DNA of 64,000 bases from Candidatus Bathyarchaeota archaeon. Lineage in GTDB: Archaea; Thermoproteota; Bathyarchaeia; Bathyarchaeales; Bathycorpusculaceae. The notes under the pieces are model-generated. The model saw nothing but the letters and a program-made list of their open reading frames with translations, had not been told where the DNA came from and did not search any database. The DNA is taken from positions 1-64,000 of the forward strand of contig JAOZHW010000012.1 of assembly GCA_026014685.1 (NCBI GenBank), in the 5' to 3' direction. Position numbers and translations under genes: made by a program. Each line of letters starts with the position of its first letter. The first letter of the stretch is position 1. Of this stretch, positions 17,569-26,498 are shown one piece after another.

Positions 17569-18610
17569 AGAGGTACTTGGCGTTTCTCCACTGGTCACCG
17601 ACAAGCGAGACGAGTCCTTTGGGGCTGCCATACATAGAGTAAGCCACATAGCAGAGGTAGTTGCACTGCGTGCAGTCATGGTACATTTTTCGCAGTTCCT
17701 TAAACTCTTGGCTCTTCCACTTTTTGGGCAAATCGAAAATTGAACCTGCAAAGTTGTGGTTGTGGCACCCGGAGATGCGACCTAAATGGTCAACGACTAA
17801 GAAGAGGTTTAGGGCTTGGCATTTCCAAGTGCGTTCCTCTTTTTCCATATAGAGACTCCGCAGAGCCCTAAGCAAGCCTTTTGTCATGAGTATGTTTTTG
17901 TTGGTTTTCATCATAACCATGATTTCATCGCAGAGGTTCACCATGGCTTGTTTGTCTGTTATGACGAATTCATCGTTGGCTTTACCTATCCGGAAAAGTT
18001 GTTTATCATCTACTGAAGTGTCATAGGAGTAGAGACAGTACCAAACTGGGATGCCCTTTGCTGTAAAATGCTTAGTTATATCCACGATTTCGTAGAGGTT
18101 CTTCTGTGAAATGGTAGGAGTAACGGCGACTCTGATGCCCTCTTTCTGCAAGGTCTCAACCGCATGCAACGCATTCTTCAACGCTCCGGGCACAGCTTTG
18201 ATGGCGTCGTTCTTTGCTGCGTCCAAGCTGTCGATTGATATCGCAACAAAATCCACTTTGCGCAACGCATCAAGCTTCTTTGCCGCCATACTGCCGTTAT
18301 CGTAGACTGTTGTGACGAAGCGGTCGGCTGCGTAATCGAGAATTTCAGCAATGTCAGGACGCAGCAGGGGGTCTCCGCCAGAGATGACCAACTCCACGAT
18401 CCCGGCTTCTTTTAGGATGTCGAGGCCTTTTTTGATTTCTTCAGTGGAAAGCTCGTTTTCGTCCTGCTCTTTCCAGACGTTGCAGCCTACACAACGGTAG
18501 TTGCATTTTCTTGTGATAAGCCACTGCGCGTGGTGGGGTTTGCCGGGAGTCATTGAACGTCGTGCTATGGATGCTGCTTTTTTCCAACCTGAAGTCAAAC
18601 TGTTCGTCAC
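17561..18610 (-). CDS. Radical SAM protein with SPASM-like C-terminus
   Basis: 349 residues. The [4Fe-4S]/SAM motif CNYRCVGC is at Cys36, Cys40 and Cys43; VISGGDPLLRPDI is the SAM-binding GGxP-like motif. The C-terminal part has CQALNLFLVVDHLGRISGCHNHN and CTQCNYLCY, Cys-rich signatures of an auxiliary cluster domain. It resembles the HpnH-like/SPASM branch. Located between envelope glycosyltransferases and a methyltransferase, it may modify a lipid or glycan, but the substrate cannot be assigned from sequence alone. Confidence 0.85.
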   Translation of the reverse strand: MTNSLTSGWKKAASIARRSMTPGKPHHAQWLITRKCNYRCVGCNVWKEQDENELSTEEIKKGLDILKEAGIVELVISGGDPLLRPDIAEILDYAADRFVTTVYDNGSMAAKKLDALRKVDFVAISIDSLDAAKNDAIKAVPGALKNALHAVETLQKEGIRVAVTPTISQKNLYEIVDITKHFTAKGIPVWYCLYSYDTSVDDKQLFRIGKANDEFVITDKQAMVNLCDEIMVMMKTNKNILMTKGLLRALRSLYMEKEERTWKCQALNLFLVVDHLGRISGCHNHNFAGSIFDLPKKWKSQEFKELRKMYHDCTQCNYLCYVAYSMYGSPKGLVSLVGDQWRNAKYLFK

Positions 18611-18730
18611 GTGCCGCTAATTATGCTTAGAAGTATTCAGAAAGCGACTATAAAAACAATTACAAGAATCCCTCCCTAATTATGGCTTAATATAGAAGCA
18701 GACCACACCACAATAATTGCAGAAAAACCA

Positions 18731-19381
18731 ATGCCATACGAGCAAACCTACTTTACCAAATGCAAATACCCCAAAAAACAACAATTGATCGAACGCCACG
18801 TACTGGAAGTCCTCAAATGGGCAAACCAAACCTTCCAAATCAACCTCTTAAACGGCAAAGGCAAACGTGCGTTAGATGTCGGTTGCGCTCTAGGCTTTAC
18901 CAGCCGGGTGCTGTTGGGGTTGGGATACGAAACTTACGGAGTGGATATTTCAAGTTGGGGCGCAAAACAAGCCAAACTAGCGGGCGGCGGCGAATTTTTG
19001 GTCTGCGACGCCCAAACAGCTCTACCCTTAAAAACTGAAGCATTTGATTTGGTGACTTGCTTTGATGTATTGGAACATATGTCTGATCCCGAAAGGGCAC
19101 TTTTAGGTATGCTTGAAGCCTGCAAAGACACACTTGTCTGCACCACACCCAACCGAAGAGTAGAGAAACCCCTCCGCAAACTGCTCTGCGACTATGACCA
19201 AACCCACATCAGCACCAAAACCCCCAAAGAATGGCAAACCGCCGCAGCCCAATTGCCTGCCCAAAGCCGCAGGGTTGAGGCGTTCTATGATTTGGCTGTG
19301 AGGTTTGGGGGCAAGCTGTTTTTTAAGTCGTTTAGCCTTCCAACGTATGGATTAACGGTTAGGATAGCTATCAGGAAGTGA
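18731..19381 (+). CDS. SAM-dependent methyltransferase
   Basis: 216 residues with a class I Rossmann fold: motif I ALDVGCALGFTSRVLLGLG (about 48-66), YGVDIS acidic loop, and DLVTCFDVLEHMSDPERAL motif. It probably methylates a small molecule or lipid/glycan intermediate. It overlaps the next glycosyltransferase by four bases (GTGA), making a two-gene or longer operon in the envelope cluster. The start ATG has no clear Shine-Dalgarno; TTAATATAG about 40 bases upstream may be the TATA box. Confidence 0.85.
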   Translation: MPYEQTYFTKCKYPKKQQLIERHVLEVLKWANQTFQINLLNGKGKRALDVGCALGFTSRVLLGLGYETYGVDISSWGAKQAKLAGGGEFLVCDAQTALPLKTEAFDLVTCFDVLEHMSDPERALLGMLEACKDTLVCTTPNRRVEKPLRKLLCDYDQTHISTKTPKEWQTAAAQLPAQSRRVEAFYDLAVRFGGKLFFKSFSLPTYGLTVRIAIRK

Positions 19382-20112
19382 CTGCGGTGGGGGAATCTGT
19401 GGATGTTGTGTTGCTGACTAAAGACAGCGAACGTGTCCTCAGGCGATGCGTAGAATCTATCTACCGAAACGTTCCCGTCGCGCAACTAATCGTGGTGGAC
19501 GGCTACTCCAAAGACAACACGCTCCAAATCATCACTGAATTCGACAATAAATACCACAACGTCAAAGTCGTCATGGACCGAGGCAACCGCGCCACCGCCC
19601 GCCAAAAAGGCATAGAGCACGTCACCGCGGAGTGGTTTCTCTTCGTAGACAGCGACGTGGTGCTGTGTCGCGACTGGTATAAAAAAGCCCAAAAATATAT
19701 CCAACCCGACGTCGGCGCCGTGTGGGGCATAGAAGTCTGGTCTACAATAACAAACCCCAAAACCCTGCGCCTCTTTTTGACGACAACCCGCAAGATTTTT
19801 GAGGTCCGCGGCGGAACCCACGACACCCTCATCCGCACTAGCACAATCAAAGACATCAAAATCCCGCCTGACCTGCATGTGTTTGAGGACTCCTACATTA
19901 AAGACTGGATCGCGGGCAAAGGCTACCGCGTGGTCGCCTGCTACAGCCCATTTTGCATCCACTACCGACCTGAGCAAGTGTGGACACTGCGGGGCAGCTT
20001 AGGTTTAATCGCGGAAGCTTTCGAATACGGTAGTCCGCAGTTGATTAGCAGGTTGCTGTTGGCTTACGGTTTCTACACTGTGTACTCAGTTTACCAGATG
20101 CTTAATTCCTGA
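19378..20112 (+). CDS. Glycosyltransferase family 2, paralogue a
   Basis: 244 residues, GTG start overlapping the methyltransferase stop. GT-A fold: VDVVLLTKDSERVLRRCVESI, VVDGYSKDNTLQII, DxD in FLFVDSDVVLCRDWYKKA, and a late acidic/His site FEDSYIKDWIAGKGYRV. No clear transmembrane helix except a hydrophobic C-terminus. It shares the VDSDVVLCRDW block with the next gene; the pair probably arose by duplication and adds sugars to a surface glycan or lipid. Confidence 0.88.
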   Translation: MTAVGESVDVVLLTKDSERVLRRCVESIYRNVPVAQLIVVDGYSKDNTLQIITEFDNKYHNVKVVMDRGNRATARQKGIEHVTAEWFLFVDSDVVLCRDWYKKAQKYIQPDVGAVWGIEVWSTITNPKTLRLFLTTTRKIFEVRGGTHDTLIRTSTIKDIKIPPDLHVFEDSYIKDWIAGKGYRVVACYSPFCIHYRPEQVWTLRGSLGLIAEAFEYGSPQLISRLLLAYGFYTVYSVYQMLNS

Positions 20113-20174
20113 TTGGGGCGGGTTTTGGGTTTAGGTTTTTAAGCGCACCTTGCCATAGTTTGCTAAGGATTACT

Positions 20175-20939
20175 TTGAGGGAACCATCCGAAGTCGACGT
20201 GGTCATTCTGACAAAGAACAGCGAGCATTTGCTCGCTAAATGCTTGGGTTCAATATACCAAAATGTGCCCGTCAAAAACCTCATCATAATTGACGGCTAC
20301 TCCACAGATACAACCCTCAAAATCCTCGAGCAATTCAACCGCAAACACCACAACATCCAAATCCACCAACTCAACGGCTCCCGTGCCAAAGCGCGCACCG
20401 AAGGCATCCGCAAAGTCACTACCGACTGGTTCCTTTTCGTTGACAGCGACGTGGTACTGTGCCGGGACTGGTTTAGGAAGGCAACTGGGGATTTAGCTGA
20501 GGGGGTGGGTGCGGTTTGGGGTTTAAACGTGGATTTGTTGCCTAATGTGAAAAACGGGCGTGTTTTGAAGTTGCAGAGTATGGTTGCTCGGCAATGCTTC
20601 AAGCTGCGTGGAGGGATGCATGATACCTTGATTTTGCGTAAGGCGGTGGAGGGCATCGTGATTCCTGAGGCGCTTCACGCTTATGAGGACGCTTACTTGG
20701 TGCAGTGGATCGAGGAACACGGCTATCGGGCGGTTATTGGTAGCGGCATCTATTGTCTGCATTGTAAGCCGCCTGAGAACTGGAACCTCAAAAACGGCGT
20801 AGAACAAGCCATCGTCGAGTTACGCTGCGGACTGCTATATTCACACATTTTCGAGTACATGGTGTTCTATCCAGTGTTCTTCCTCTACTGGGGACTGCAG
20901 CTGCCGCTCAACGGATTTAGAAATGGTTCATCGCGATAA
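20175..20939 (+). CDS. Glycosyltransferase family 2, paralogue b
   Basis: About 254 residues. The TTG at this position follows TAAGGAT and gives MREPSEVDVVILTKNSEHLL, aligning with the start of paralogue a; a TTG 15 bases earlier is also open. Same motifs: IIDGYSTDTTLKIL, FLFVDSDVVLCRDWF, YEDAYLVQWIEEHGYRA. Its end overlaps the convergent AIR-synthase-like gene by 12 bases. The donor sugar is unknown. Confidence 0.87.
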   Translation: MREPSEVDVVILTKNSEHLLAKCLGSIYQNVPVKNLIIIDGYSTDTTLKILEQFNRKHHNIQIHQLNGSRAKARTEGIRKVTTDWFLFVDSDVVLCRDWFRKATGDLAEGVGAVWGLNVDLLPNVKNGRVLKLQSMVARQCFKLRGGMHDTLILRKAVEGIVIPEALHAYEDAYLVQWIEEHGYRAVIGSGIYCLHCKPPENWNLKNGVEQAIVELRCGLLYSHIFEYMVFYPVFFLYWGLQLPLNGFRNGSSR

Positions 20940-21935
20940 TGCTATCCAGAGGTGGTCTGAGGTTGGTCTTGGCAGCATCTCCGCAGACTCATCTCCATGC
21001 ACAAGGATGCGTTTGTTGGGGTTGGGGTTGAATTCGCCGATGATGTTTGAGTAGATGTGCTCGCGGCTTAGGTTGTTGACGATGTTGTCTGCTTCCGCTG
21101 GGTCCGCAGCGATAAGGAGTGCGCCTGAACTAATCAGTTGGAGCGGGTCGATTTCGTAGAAGCGACAAATTTTTGCAGTTTCGGGTTCCACTGTGATTTT
21201 CTCTTCCAAAACCCTCACCCCCAAACCCGCCGCATCCGCCAATTCGTGTATGCCGTTTAAGACTCCGCCCTCAGTTGGGTCATGCATCGCGTGCACGCCG
21301 CCCGCGCGGTAAGCGATTAAGGCGTCTTTGACGACGCTGATTTGACTGTAAAAATGCTTAGCACCCTCAAGAACCGCTGGCGAAAACACCTTTTTCAACT
21401 GTTCTTCGCGGTCTGTTGCTAAAATCGCGGTGCCCTCTATGCCTGCGGTTTTGGTTAGGATGATCTTGTCGCCTGCCTTGGCGCCTGCAGCCGTGACATA
21501 TTTGCCTTTCTCCGTTAAACCCACTGTGCAGCCCACCACAATCGGGTTAGCTAAGCCGGGGGTGGATTCGCAGTGGCCGCCAACTATGGCTATGCCGAGT
21601 TCTTTTGCGGCTTGATGCATCTGTGTGCTTATGGTTTCAACGATTTTGCTGTCCGCACCCGAGGGCAGCATGATGCAGCTAAAGAAGAACGCGGGTTCCA
21701 CGCCGAAGGTGGAGACGTCGTTAGCGTTGATGTTTATGGCTTCCCAACCGATGCGTTCCACGGCGCCCGTTATGGGGTCCATGGAGACGATGGCGTGTTT
21801 GGTGCCTACATCTATAATTGCGCCGTCCACACCTGCCGCTGGTCCGAGAACAACTTCGCTTCGGTCTGCGCCGAGATTTTTGAAGACAACGTCTTTTAGG
21901 ATGTCTATGGGAATTTTTCCAGGTGGCAGCTTCAT
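20928..21935 (-). CDS. AIR synthase/HypE-like protein
   Basis: 335 residues of the PurM/HypE/SelD/ThiL superfamily, which phosphorylate or dehydrate amides using ATP. Visible: GPAAGVDGAIIDVG, SMDPITGAVERIGWEAININANDVSTFG and AIVGGHCESTPGLANPIVVG, matching archaeal HypE-like proteins. True HypE ends in a PRIC-type tail whose Cys carries the carbamoyl group; this protein ends SDHLWIALSR without Cys. It is therefore unlikely to act in hydrogenase cyanide-ligand synthesis. It precedes no hyp genes; the ECF S component is upstream on the same strand, separated by 13 bases. Confidence 0.75.
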   Translation of the reverse strand: MKLPPGKIPIDILKDVVFKNLGADRSEVVLGPAAGVDGAIIDVGTKHAIVSMDPITGAVERIGWEAININANDVSTFGVEPAFFFSCIMLPSGADSKIVETISTQMHQAAKELGIAIVGGHCESTPGLANPIVVGCTVGLTEKGKYVTAAGAKAGDKIILTKTAGIEGTAILATDREEQLKKVFSPAVLEGAKHFYSQISVVKDALIAYRAGGVHAMHDPTEGGVLNGIHELADAAGLGVRVLEEKITVEPETAKICRFYEIDPLQLISSGALLIAADPAEADNIVNNLSREHIYSNIIGEFNPNPNKRILVHGDESAEMLPRPTSDHLWIALSR

Positions 21936-21948
21936 GACTTATTCTCTG

Positions 21949-22506
21949 TTAAAGGTTGCTTTTAAGTTGTGGGAAAACCTTCAAAACCGCAATCATCACT
22001 GGAACTGCAATAACCAAACCGATGAGCATCTGGATGAAGTTGAAGGGCACCTCAACCAACGCCAGCGCTAGTGGATAACCCAGTATAAGAGTTTCGTAGA
22101 GCAGATATCCAGCAACCATCTCTAAACCGCCCACTGTAACCGCTATGGTGGCGCTCAACGCGATGCTTTTGGTTCTGTGATAAATCTTCCCCATCAACAC
22201 TCCAACTATAAGACCTTCCACAGCTTTTATGGTAAATGTACCTGGAGCGAATTGTGCCGCGACGAGGGCATCTGCGATTGTAGCTCCTGCACCTGCCGCT
22301 GCCCCAACCAGTGGACCAAAAAGCAGGGCCGCTATATAGATGAGGGTTTCGCCGAGGTTGAAGTAGCCGCTTGTCGCGGGGATGGGAATTACAAAGAGCA
22401 GGGTTGCTACTGCAACAAGCGCCGCGAATACTGCTGCCGCTGCGATTTTGAAAGCGGTTGTTTGATCGTGTTTCGGTGTGTGTTGCGGTTTTTGTGCTTC
22501 AGTCAT
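21949..22506 (-). CDS. ECF transporter S component
   Basis: About 185 residues from ATG (MTEAQKPQ), with a polar N-terminus and five or six hydrophobic helices. The pattern GYFNLGETLIYIAALLFGPLVGAAAGAGATIADAL is characteristic of ECF substrate-binding membrane subunits for vitamins or metals. The shared EcfA/EcfT energising module is not in the window. It is the first gene of a probable operon with the AIR-synthase-like gene, 13 bases apart, hinting at thiamine- or other cofactor-related uptake. The vitamin cannot be named from sequence. Frame extends upstream to 22593 but without signal. Confidence 0.8.
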   Translation of the reverse strand: MTEAQKPQHTPKHDQTTAFKIAAAAVFAALVAVATLLFVIPIPATSGYFNLGETLIYIAALLFGPLVGAAAGAGATIADALVAAQFAPGTFTIKAVEGLIVGVLMGKIYHRTKSIALSATIAVTVGGLEMVAGYLLYETLILGYPLALALVEVPFNFIQMLIGLVIAVPVMIAVLKVFPQLKSNL

Positions 22507-22662
22507 CCCTATCACGCTGTTATTTTCTTTGTGCAATAGATGTGGCTCCAAAATAAAAACACCAACGCTTCTCTGCCTACTACAACAGCCCAAGCCTTAG
22601 TGCTGCAGAGGTAGGGGAAAATTCTAAATCTTAGTCCAACCAAATATTTGCTGTTGATGATT

Positions 22663-23064
22663 ATGAGTGTAAAAGAAGACCCGATTAAGCTCCACAAAGA
22701 CGCTAACGCCTTAATGGAAAACGGCAAATACGCGGAAGCTCGCGACCTCTTCGTCAAGGTCGCCGAACTCTACTACAAAAATCAAAACTATTTTGGCTCC
22801 GCAGAAATGAACTATAAAGCAGGCGAATGCAGCTTTAAACTAAAAGAGTACCAAAAAGCAGTTGAACTCTTCACAAAATCCGCAGACGTCTCCTTCGCCA
22901 AGGGCTTTGACCGCTACGGGCTCAGCGGTCTTGAAAATGCACGGGACAGCCAAAAAGAGCTGGGTAACACCGCAGAAGTTGAGGCACTCAACGCAAAAAT
23001 CGCGGAGATCAAAAAGAAACTGGAGCCTCCAGAAGAAGAATCAACGTTCTCTGTGTTTGGTTAA
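22663..23064 (+). CDS. TPR-like repeat protein
   Basis: About 133 residues, starting MSVKEDPIKLHKDANALM; upstream in-frame starts at 22648 and 22657 exist. Two or three tetratricopeptide-like helical pairs (GKYAEARDLFVKVAELYYKNQNYFGSAEMNYKAGECSFKLKEYQKAVELFTKSADV) suggest a protein-interaction scaffold, somewhat like SNAP-type TPRs. No signal peptide. The C-terminal tail EEESTFSVFG is acidic/hydrophobic. A T-rich terminator-like stretch follows. Confidence 0.8.
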   Translation: MSVKEDPIKLHKDANALMENGKYAEARDLFVKVAELYYKNQNYFGSAEMNYKAGECSFKLKEYQKAVELFTKSADVSFAKGFDRYGLSGLENARDSQKELGNTAEVEALNAKIAEIKKKLEPPEEESTFSVFG

Positions 23065-23242
23065 AACCCGCTTGAACCGCGTTTTTTTGGTTCTGCCTTT
23101 TTCTTTGCTTATGCCTTTTTTGAGCGTATCTCTTAGCTGGGGCAATCGTTTTTGGTTTGGCTTTGCGTGATTGCAAGTAAACTTGTACCTCGCTTATAGC
23201 AAGGCTTAAAACGTGAAAGCCCATTTTTATTCCAACCCAGTT

Positions 23243-23320
<78 letters not shown>

Positions 23321-23428
23321 TACAATCAATTTACTTTTACAAGTTAATTCTGGATTTTCTTTGTTATCAAGACTGGCAAACTTGACCTTAACACTTCACC
23401 ATCACCCCTTCAACCATAAAAATAACAA

Positions 23429-23656
23429 ATGGCAGGTCAAGTTTCTGTAACAGGAACCATTTTGGCTGTAATTACTGTTAGTGACTTACAAGGTCATAGC
23501 GGCAAAAGTCATCCTTTAGATATTTACGCGCCCAATCCATCTCCTATAGTATCCGAGTTTCCCAAAACTGTGCTATTGAGTACACTCTTTGCTGCTGTAA
23601 GTCTACTTATATCGATTGGCGGGCGAAAGCTAACAACGATAACTATTTCAAACTAG
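23429..23656 (+). CDS. Possible small membrane protein
   Basis: 75 residues, MAGQVSVTGTILAVITVSD at the start and one hydrophobic segment near the end (TVLLSTLFAAVSLLISIGG). No Shine-Dalgarno; TAAAAATAAC just before the ATG. It overlaps the convergent membrane gene by 9 bases. Possibly leaderless, but weak evidence. Confidence 0.35.
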   Translation: MAGQVSVTGTILAVITVSDLQGHSGKSHPLDIYAPNPSPIVSEFPKTVLLSTLFAAVSLLISIGGRKLTTITISN

Positions 23657-23956
23657 TTTTAGCACTGTCACTTTTTTCTTCAGTCGATAGTAGAAAAATA
23701 CGTTTACAATTACCATCATGATGAATATCATCAGTGGGTAGTTTGGTATCGGATAGGGTAAGGCGGTTGGTATTGGGGTGCCGCTTGGATTAAGTGGATA
23801 TTCATAAAATATTTGGGTGCCTACACTGACCAGTTTGTATCCTGTTATTCTTAAAAGGATTAGTTCGCTTGTGGCAAAAAGAAGTGTCACCATTACCAAA
23901 TTGAAAACGATGATAATAGATGTATACGTCTCAGTCTTCAATATTACTTTGCTCAT
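23648..23956 (-). CDS. Two-helix membrane protein, second of a pair
   Basis: 102 residues: helix (SIIIVFNLVMVTLLFATSELI), about 45-residue external loop rich in Pro/Tyr, helix (LMIFIMMVIVNVFFYY) and a basic end. It shares this layout with the gene directly upstream, which it overlaps by 26 bases, suggesting duplication and co-translation. No family recognised. Confidence 0.55.
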   Translation of the reverse strand: MSKVILKTETYTSIIIVFNLVMVTLLFATSELILLRITGYKLVSVGTQIFYEYPLNPSGTPIPTALPYPIPNYPLMIFIMMVIVNVFFYYRLKKKVTVLKLV

Positions 23957-24242
23957 CGCTGTTCATCTGTATGTTTTCTCTTTTTAAATACACAATCAAG
24001 ACGGCATTTCCAACTACGGCGAAGATGAATACAGGTATTGGCCAGTTTAGAATGTCACTGCGCGCATAGGTGGGGGTTAATTCTATCGGCCCAACATAGC
24101 GTGTGTCGATGGTTAGGCTTATTTCTCCTACTACTTCTCTTCGTTGCTCTATGGAGTACAAGACAAACTGGTTTGATAGTAGTAGCAAAAAAGCCGTTAA
24201 AACATTGAAGGCAATGATGTAGGTTACCTTTTTGGTTGCCAT
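23931..24242 (-). CDS. Two-helix membrane protein, first of a pair
   Basis: 103 residues: helix (VTYIIAFNVLTAFLLLLSNQFVLY), external loop (VVGEISLTIDTRYVGPIELTPTYA), helix (IPVFIFAVVGNAVLIVYL), acidic cytoplasmic tail. Same topology as the next gene. The pair lies back-to-back with the operator-controlled BtuF-like gene. Function unknown. Confidence 0.55.
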   Translation of the reverse strand: MATKKVTYIIAFNVLTAFLLLLSNQFVLYSIEQRREVVGEISLTIDTRYVGPIELTPTYARSDILNWPIPVFIFAVVGNAVLIVYLKRENIQMNSDEQSNIED

Positions 24243-24386
24243 AATTACTATTCGCTGTTATTTTAATATAAAATTAAACTGTTGTTTGGTTGTTTTTACT
24301 GTGCGTTTGGGGTTTCAAAGTGAAGTTGTCTGTTTGTTTTTCAATTTCAGTTGATAAACTTTTGTTTAACTTTAATTAAATTAAAG

Positions 24387-24411
24387 TTTATAGGGTTGGA
24401 TGGATAATCCA
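24387..24411 (+). promoter_or_regulatory. TATA box plus palindromic operator, site 1
   Basis: TTTATA is followed by GGGTTGGATGGATAATCCA; the perfect palindrome TGGATAATCCA occupies 24401-24411, its centre 19 bases after the TATA start. The same palindrome core at the same distance occurs at sites 2 and 3 near 37.1 and 37.4 kb. The palindrome overlaps the expected transcription start, so repression by a dimeric regulator is likely. Confidence 0.7.
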
Positions 24412-24515
24412 CCACTAATGGGGACATGCATGAAAACACCAACAAAAACCGAACAAACCTCACTATCTCATCTGAAATCAGCCTTTTACAAACTCGCAAC
24501 CAGAGGTCACTTACG

Positions 24516-25736
24516 TTGAAGAAACCTATCATAGCCTTTATCCTTGCAGCATTGATCCTTGCCTCCTCTCTTTATGGCGTCTACAGCCTGATTTACATGG
24601 CATCCCCTTCTACATCATCCCCTCCGCTATCCAACTCAACACCCACCCCTACACAAACCCTGCCAACGACAGCTCCAACACAATCTGCGACATCAAACCC
24701 AGCAGCCGCGCCCACAACACCACCAACCAAGACACCTGAATCTACCACATCGTCAAGGTCAACGTCTTCGTTTTATCCGATTGAAACAATTATCACTGAA
24801 CAATCGCCATCATATGTTATTATAAAAGATGTATACGGCAACGATGTCAATGTCACCCTTCCAGTGAACCGTGTTGTTTCCATTACCAGTGGTGTTACAG
24901 AAATAATCTACGCAATCGGTGCAGGAGACAAAGTAGTGGGCCGCGATTCATATTCTGTTTTTCCTGATGCCGCCTTGCAAGTGCCCATCGTGGCGCAATC
25001 CTCCGCAAGCCCAAATACGGAACTAATAGTAGACTTAAAACCTGACCTGATAATTGCGGACACTATGCTAAGCAACAGCACTAAAGCCTCTCTTCAAGCA
25101 TACCTCGGTGTGCCCGTGCTCATCCAAAGTGCAACCCAATCCGACCTTGTTGTGCCATTGGTAAAAGCCCTCGGTGCAGTTATGCAAAAAGAGCAGACCG
25201 CACAAGAGTTGGTTAATTTTATGAATGGTGTTACTAATCTTGTTGCAGACCGCCTCAAGAATCTGTCAGAAAGTCAGAAACCCCTAGTTTACTATGAATG
25301 GAATAAGGCTTGGTATAGCACTAGCAGTTTGGGTTTGCCTCATCAAATGATCGTTGACGCTGGCGGGATCAACCTCGCTGCAAATGGGACCGTAGCTTAT
25401 CCGACTTTGAGTCCTGAATATGTTTATGAACGCAATCCAGACAAAATCATCCGTATTTTAAGCGACAAAGCCCACAACATCACGGACTTTCAAGTTCTCC
25501 GCCAAGAGGTAATGACCCGCACTGGATTGGTTGGAACAAAAGCAGTCCAAAACCAGGAAGTATACATTCTGAGCAGCGCTTTACGAACGGGGATACGAAA
25601 CCCCATTGGTTTGCTGACTATGGCTAAATGGCTCCATCCGACCCTCTTTGCCGATGTAGATCCGGTTGCGTTGCATAGTGAGATGATTCAAAAATTCTTT
25701 AAAGAATCCTTGACGGGAACATATTCGTACCCCTAA
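24516..25736 (+). CDS. BtuF/FepB-like ABC substrate-binding protein, copy 1
   Basis: About 406 residues from the TTG giving MKKPIIAFILAALILASSLYGVYSL, preceded by AGAGGTCAC; this matches the start of the paralogue at 39418. An ATG 90 bases earlier (24426) is also open. A signal/anchor helix is followed by a Thr/Pro/Ser-rich linker and a periplasmic-binding-protein fold: NRVVSITSGVTEIIYAIGAGDKVVGRD, PDLIIAD, AGGINLAANG, NPDKIIRIL. It captures corrinoid or Fe-chelate for a transporter. No permease is adjacent; with the shared operator it may feed the BtuCD at 40.6 kb. Confidence 0.85.
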   Translation: MKKPIIAFILAALILASSLYGVYSLIYMASPSTSSPPLSNSTPTPTQTLPTTAPTQSATSNPAAAPTTPPTKTPESTTSSRSTSSFYPIETIITEQSPSYVIIKDVYGNDVNVTLPVNRVVSITSGVTEIIYAIGAGDKVVGRDSYSVFPDAALQVPIVAQSSASPNTELIVDLKPDLIIADTMLSNSTKASLQAYLGVPVLIQSATQSDLVVPLVKALGAVMQKEQTAQELVNFMNGVTNLVADRLKNLSESQKPLVYYEWNKAWYSTSSLGLPHQMIVDAGGINLAANGTVAYPTLSPEYVYERNPDKIIRILSDKAHNITDFQVLRQEVMTRTGLVGTKAVQNQEVYILSSALRTGIRNPIGLLTMAKWLHPTLFADVDPVALHSEMIQKFFKESLTGTYSYP

Positions 25737-25804
25737 ATCTATGAAACCCCGCGCGGCAGCTACGAGATTTCCCCTTTTTATTTGAATTTCTACCGATAAA
25801 AAAA

Positions 25805-26236
25805 CTAAACACTGGGACTTGCTGGATAGCGACCTAAAGCTTCCAAAATCTCTTCGCTTGTGGTCTTTTTGCCCACGTTGCGTACAAAATCTGAGGCTGC
25901 GACTATGCCTACGAGCTTGTTTTGTTTTAGTACGGGGAGTCGGTGGATTTTGTTTGTGGACATGACTCTGGCAGCTTCTTTGAGAGACGTTTCGGGTTCA
26001 ACGGTTATGACGGTTTTAGTCATGACTTCAGTGATTTTTTGGTCTAAGGGTGCCCGTTTTGCCACGATTCTTCGCACTATATCGCGCTCGGTGAGTATGC
26101 CGACGGGGAATCCCTTGATGACTACTACTAGGCAGCCTAGTCCTTTTTGGGTCATGAGTTCAGCTGCTTCAAAAACGGTTTTGTTTGCTTCTATGGTTAC
26201 GACGTCTTTGGTCATGATATCTTTGACTTGCGGCAT
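25805..26236 (-). CDS. CBS-domain pair protein
   Basis: 143 residues forming two CBS motifs in tandem: IMTKDVVTIEANKTVFEAAELM...GFPVGILTERDIVRRIV and VMTKTVITVEPETSLKEAARVM...NKLVGIVAASDFVR. Such Bateman modules bind adenosine nucleotides and regulate partners. No fused catalytic domain; the partner is unknown. Monocistronic on the minus strand. Confidence 0.9.
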   Translation of the reverse strand: MPQVKDIMTKDVVTIEANKTVFEAAELMTQKGLGCLVVVIKGFPVGILTERDIVRRIVAKRAPLDQKITEVMTKTVITVEPETSLKEAARVMSTNKIHRLPVLKQNKLVGIVAASDFVRNVGKKTTSEEILEALGRYPASPSV

Positions 26237-26433
26237 AGGCTTTCAAGCAAAATGATGGTTGTTTTATTCATAAAAGGTTTATTATCTGCTTTGTTTATAT
26301 GGCGAAGGTTCAAAGGCTTTCTTGGTTGCATTTTAATTATATTTAAATAGATAAAAACTGTTGAAAAATATCTTGCTTTATGTATAATTTGTACTTTTTT
26401 ACAGGCTATTTGGTGACATGTTATTTTTAATAT

Positions 26434-26447
26434 TGAAAAACCTTATA
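26434..26447 (+). promoter_or_regulatory. TATA promoter shared with paralogue 2
   Basis: TGAAAAACCTTATA is identical to 6285-6298. It is 52 bases before the TTG start and lies inside an open frame extending from 26418, which is thus probably not translated at its 5' end. Confidence 0.55.
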
Positions 26448-26498
26448 AGTTTAAGCGCTACCTCTCTAGGCTATAACTTTAAGGAGAAAAAGGAAAAA

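Noticed and set aside
19486-19977. 163-codon minus-strand frame inside glycosyltransferase a
   Set aside because: Antisense shadow of a well-supported gene with GT2 motifs; no domain of its own.
24347-24532. 61-codon minus-strand frame
   Set aside because: It overlaps operator site 1 and the BtuF start and has no coding features.
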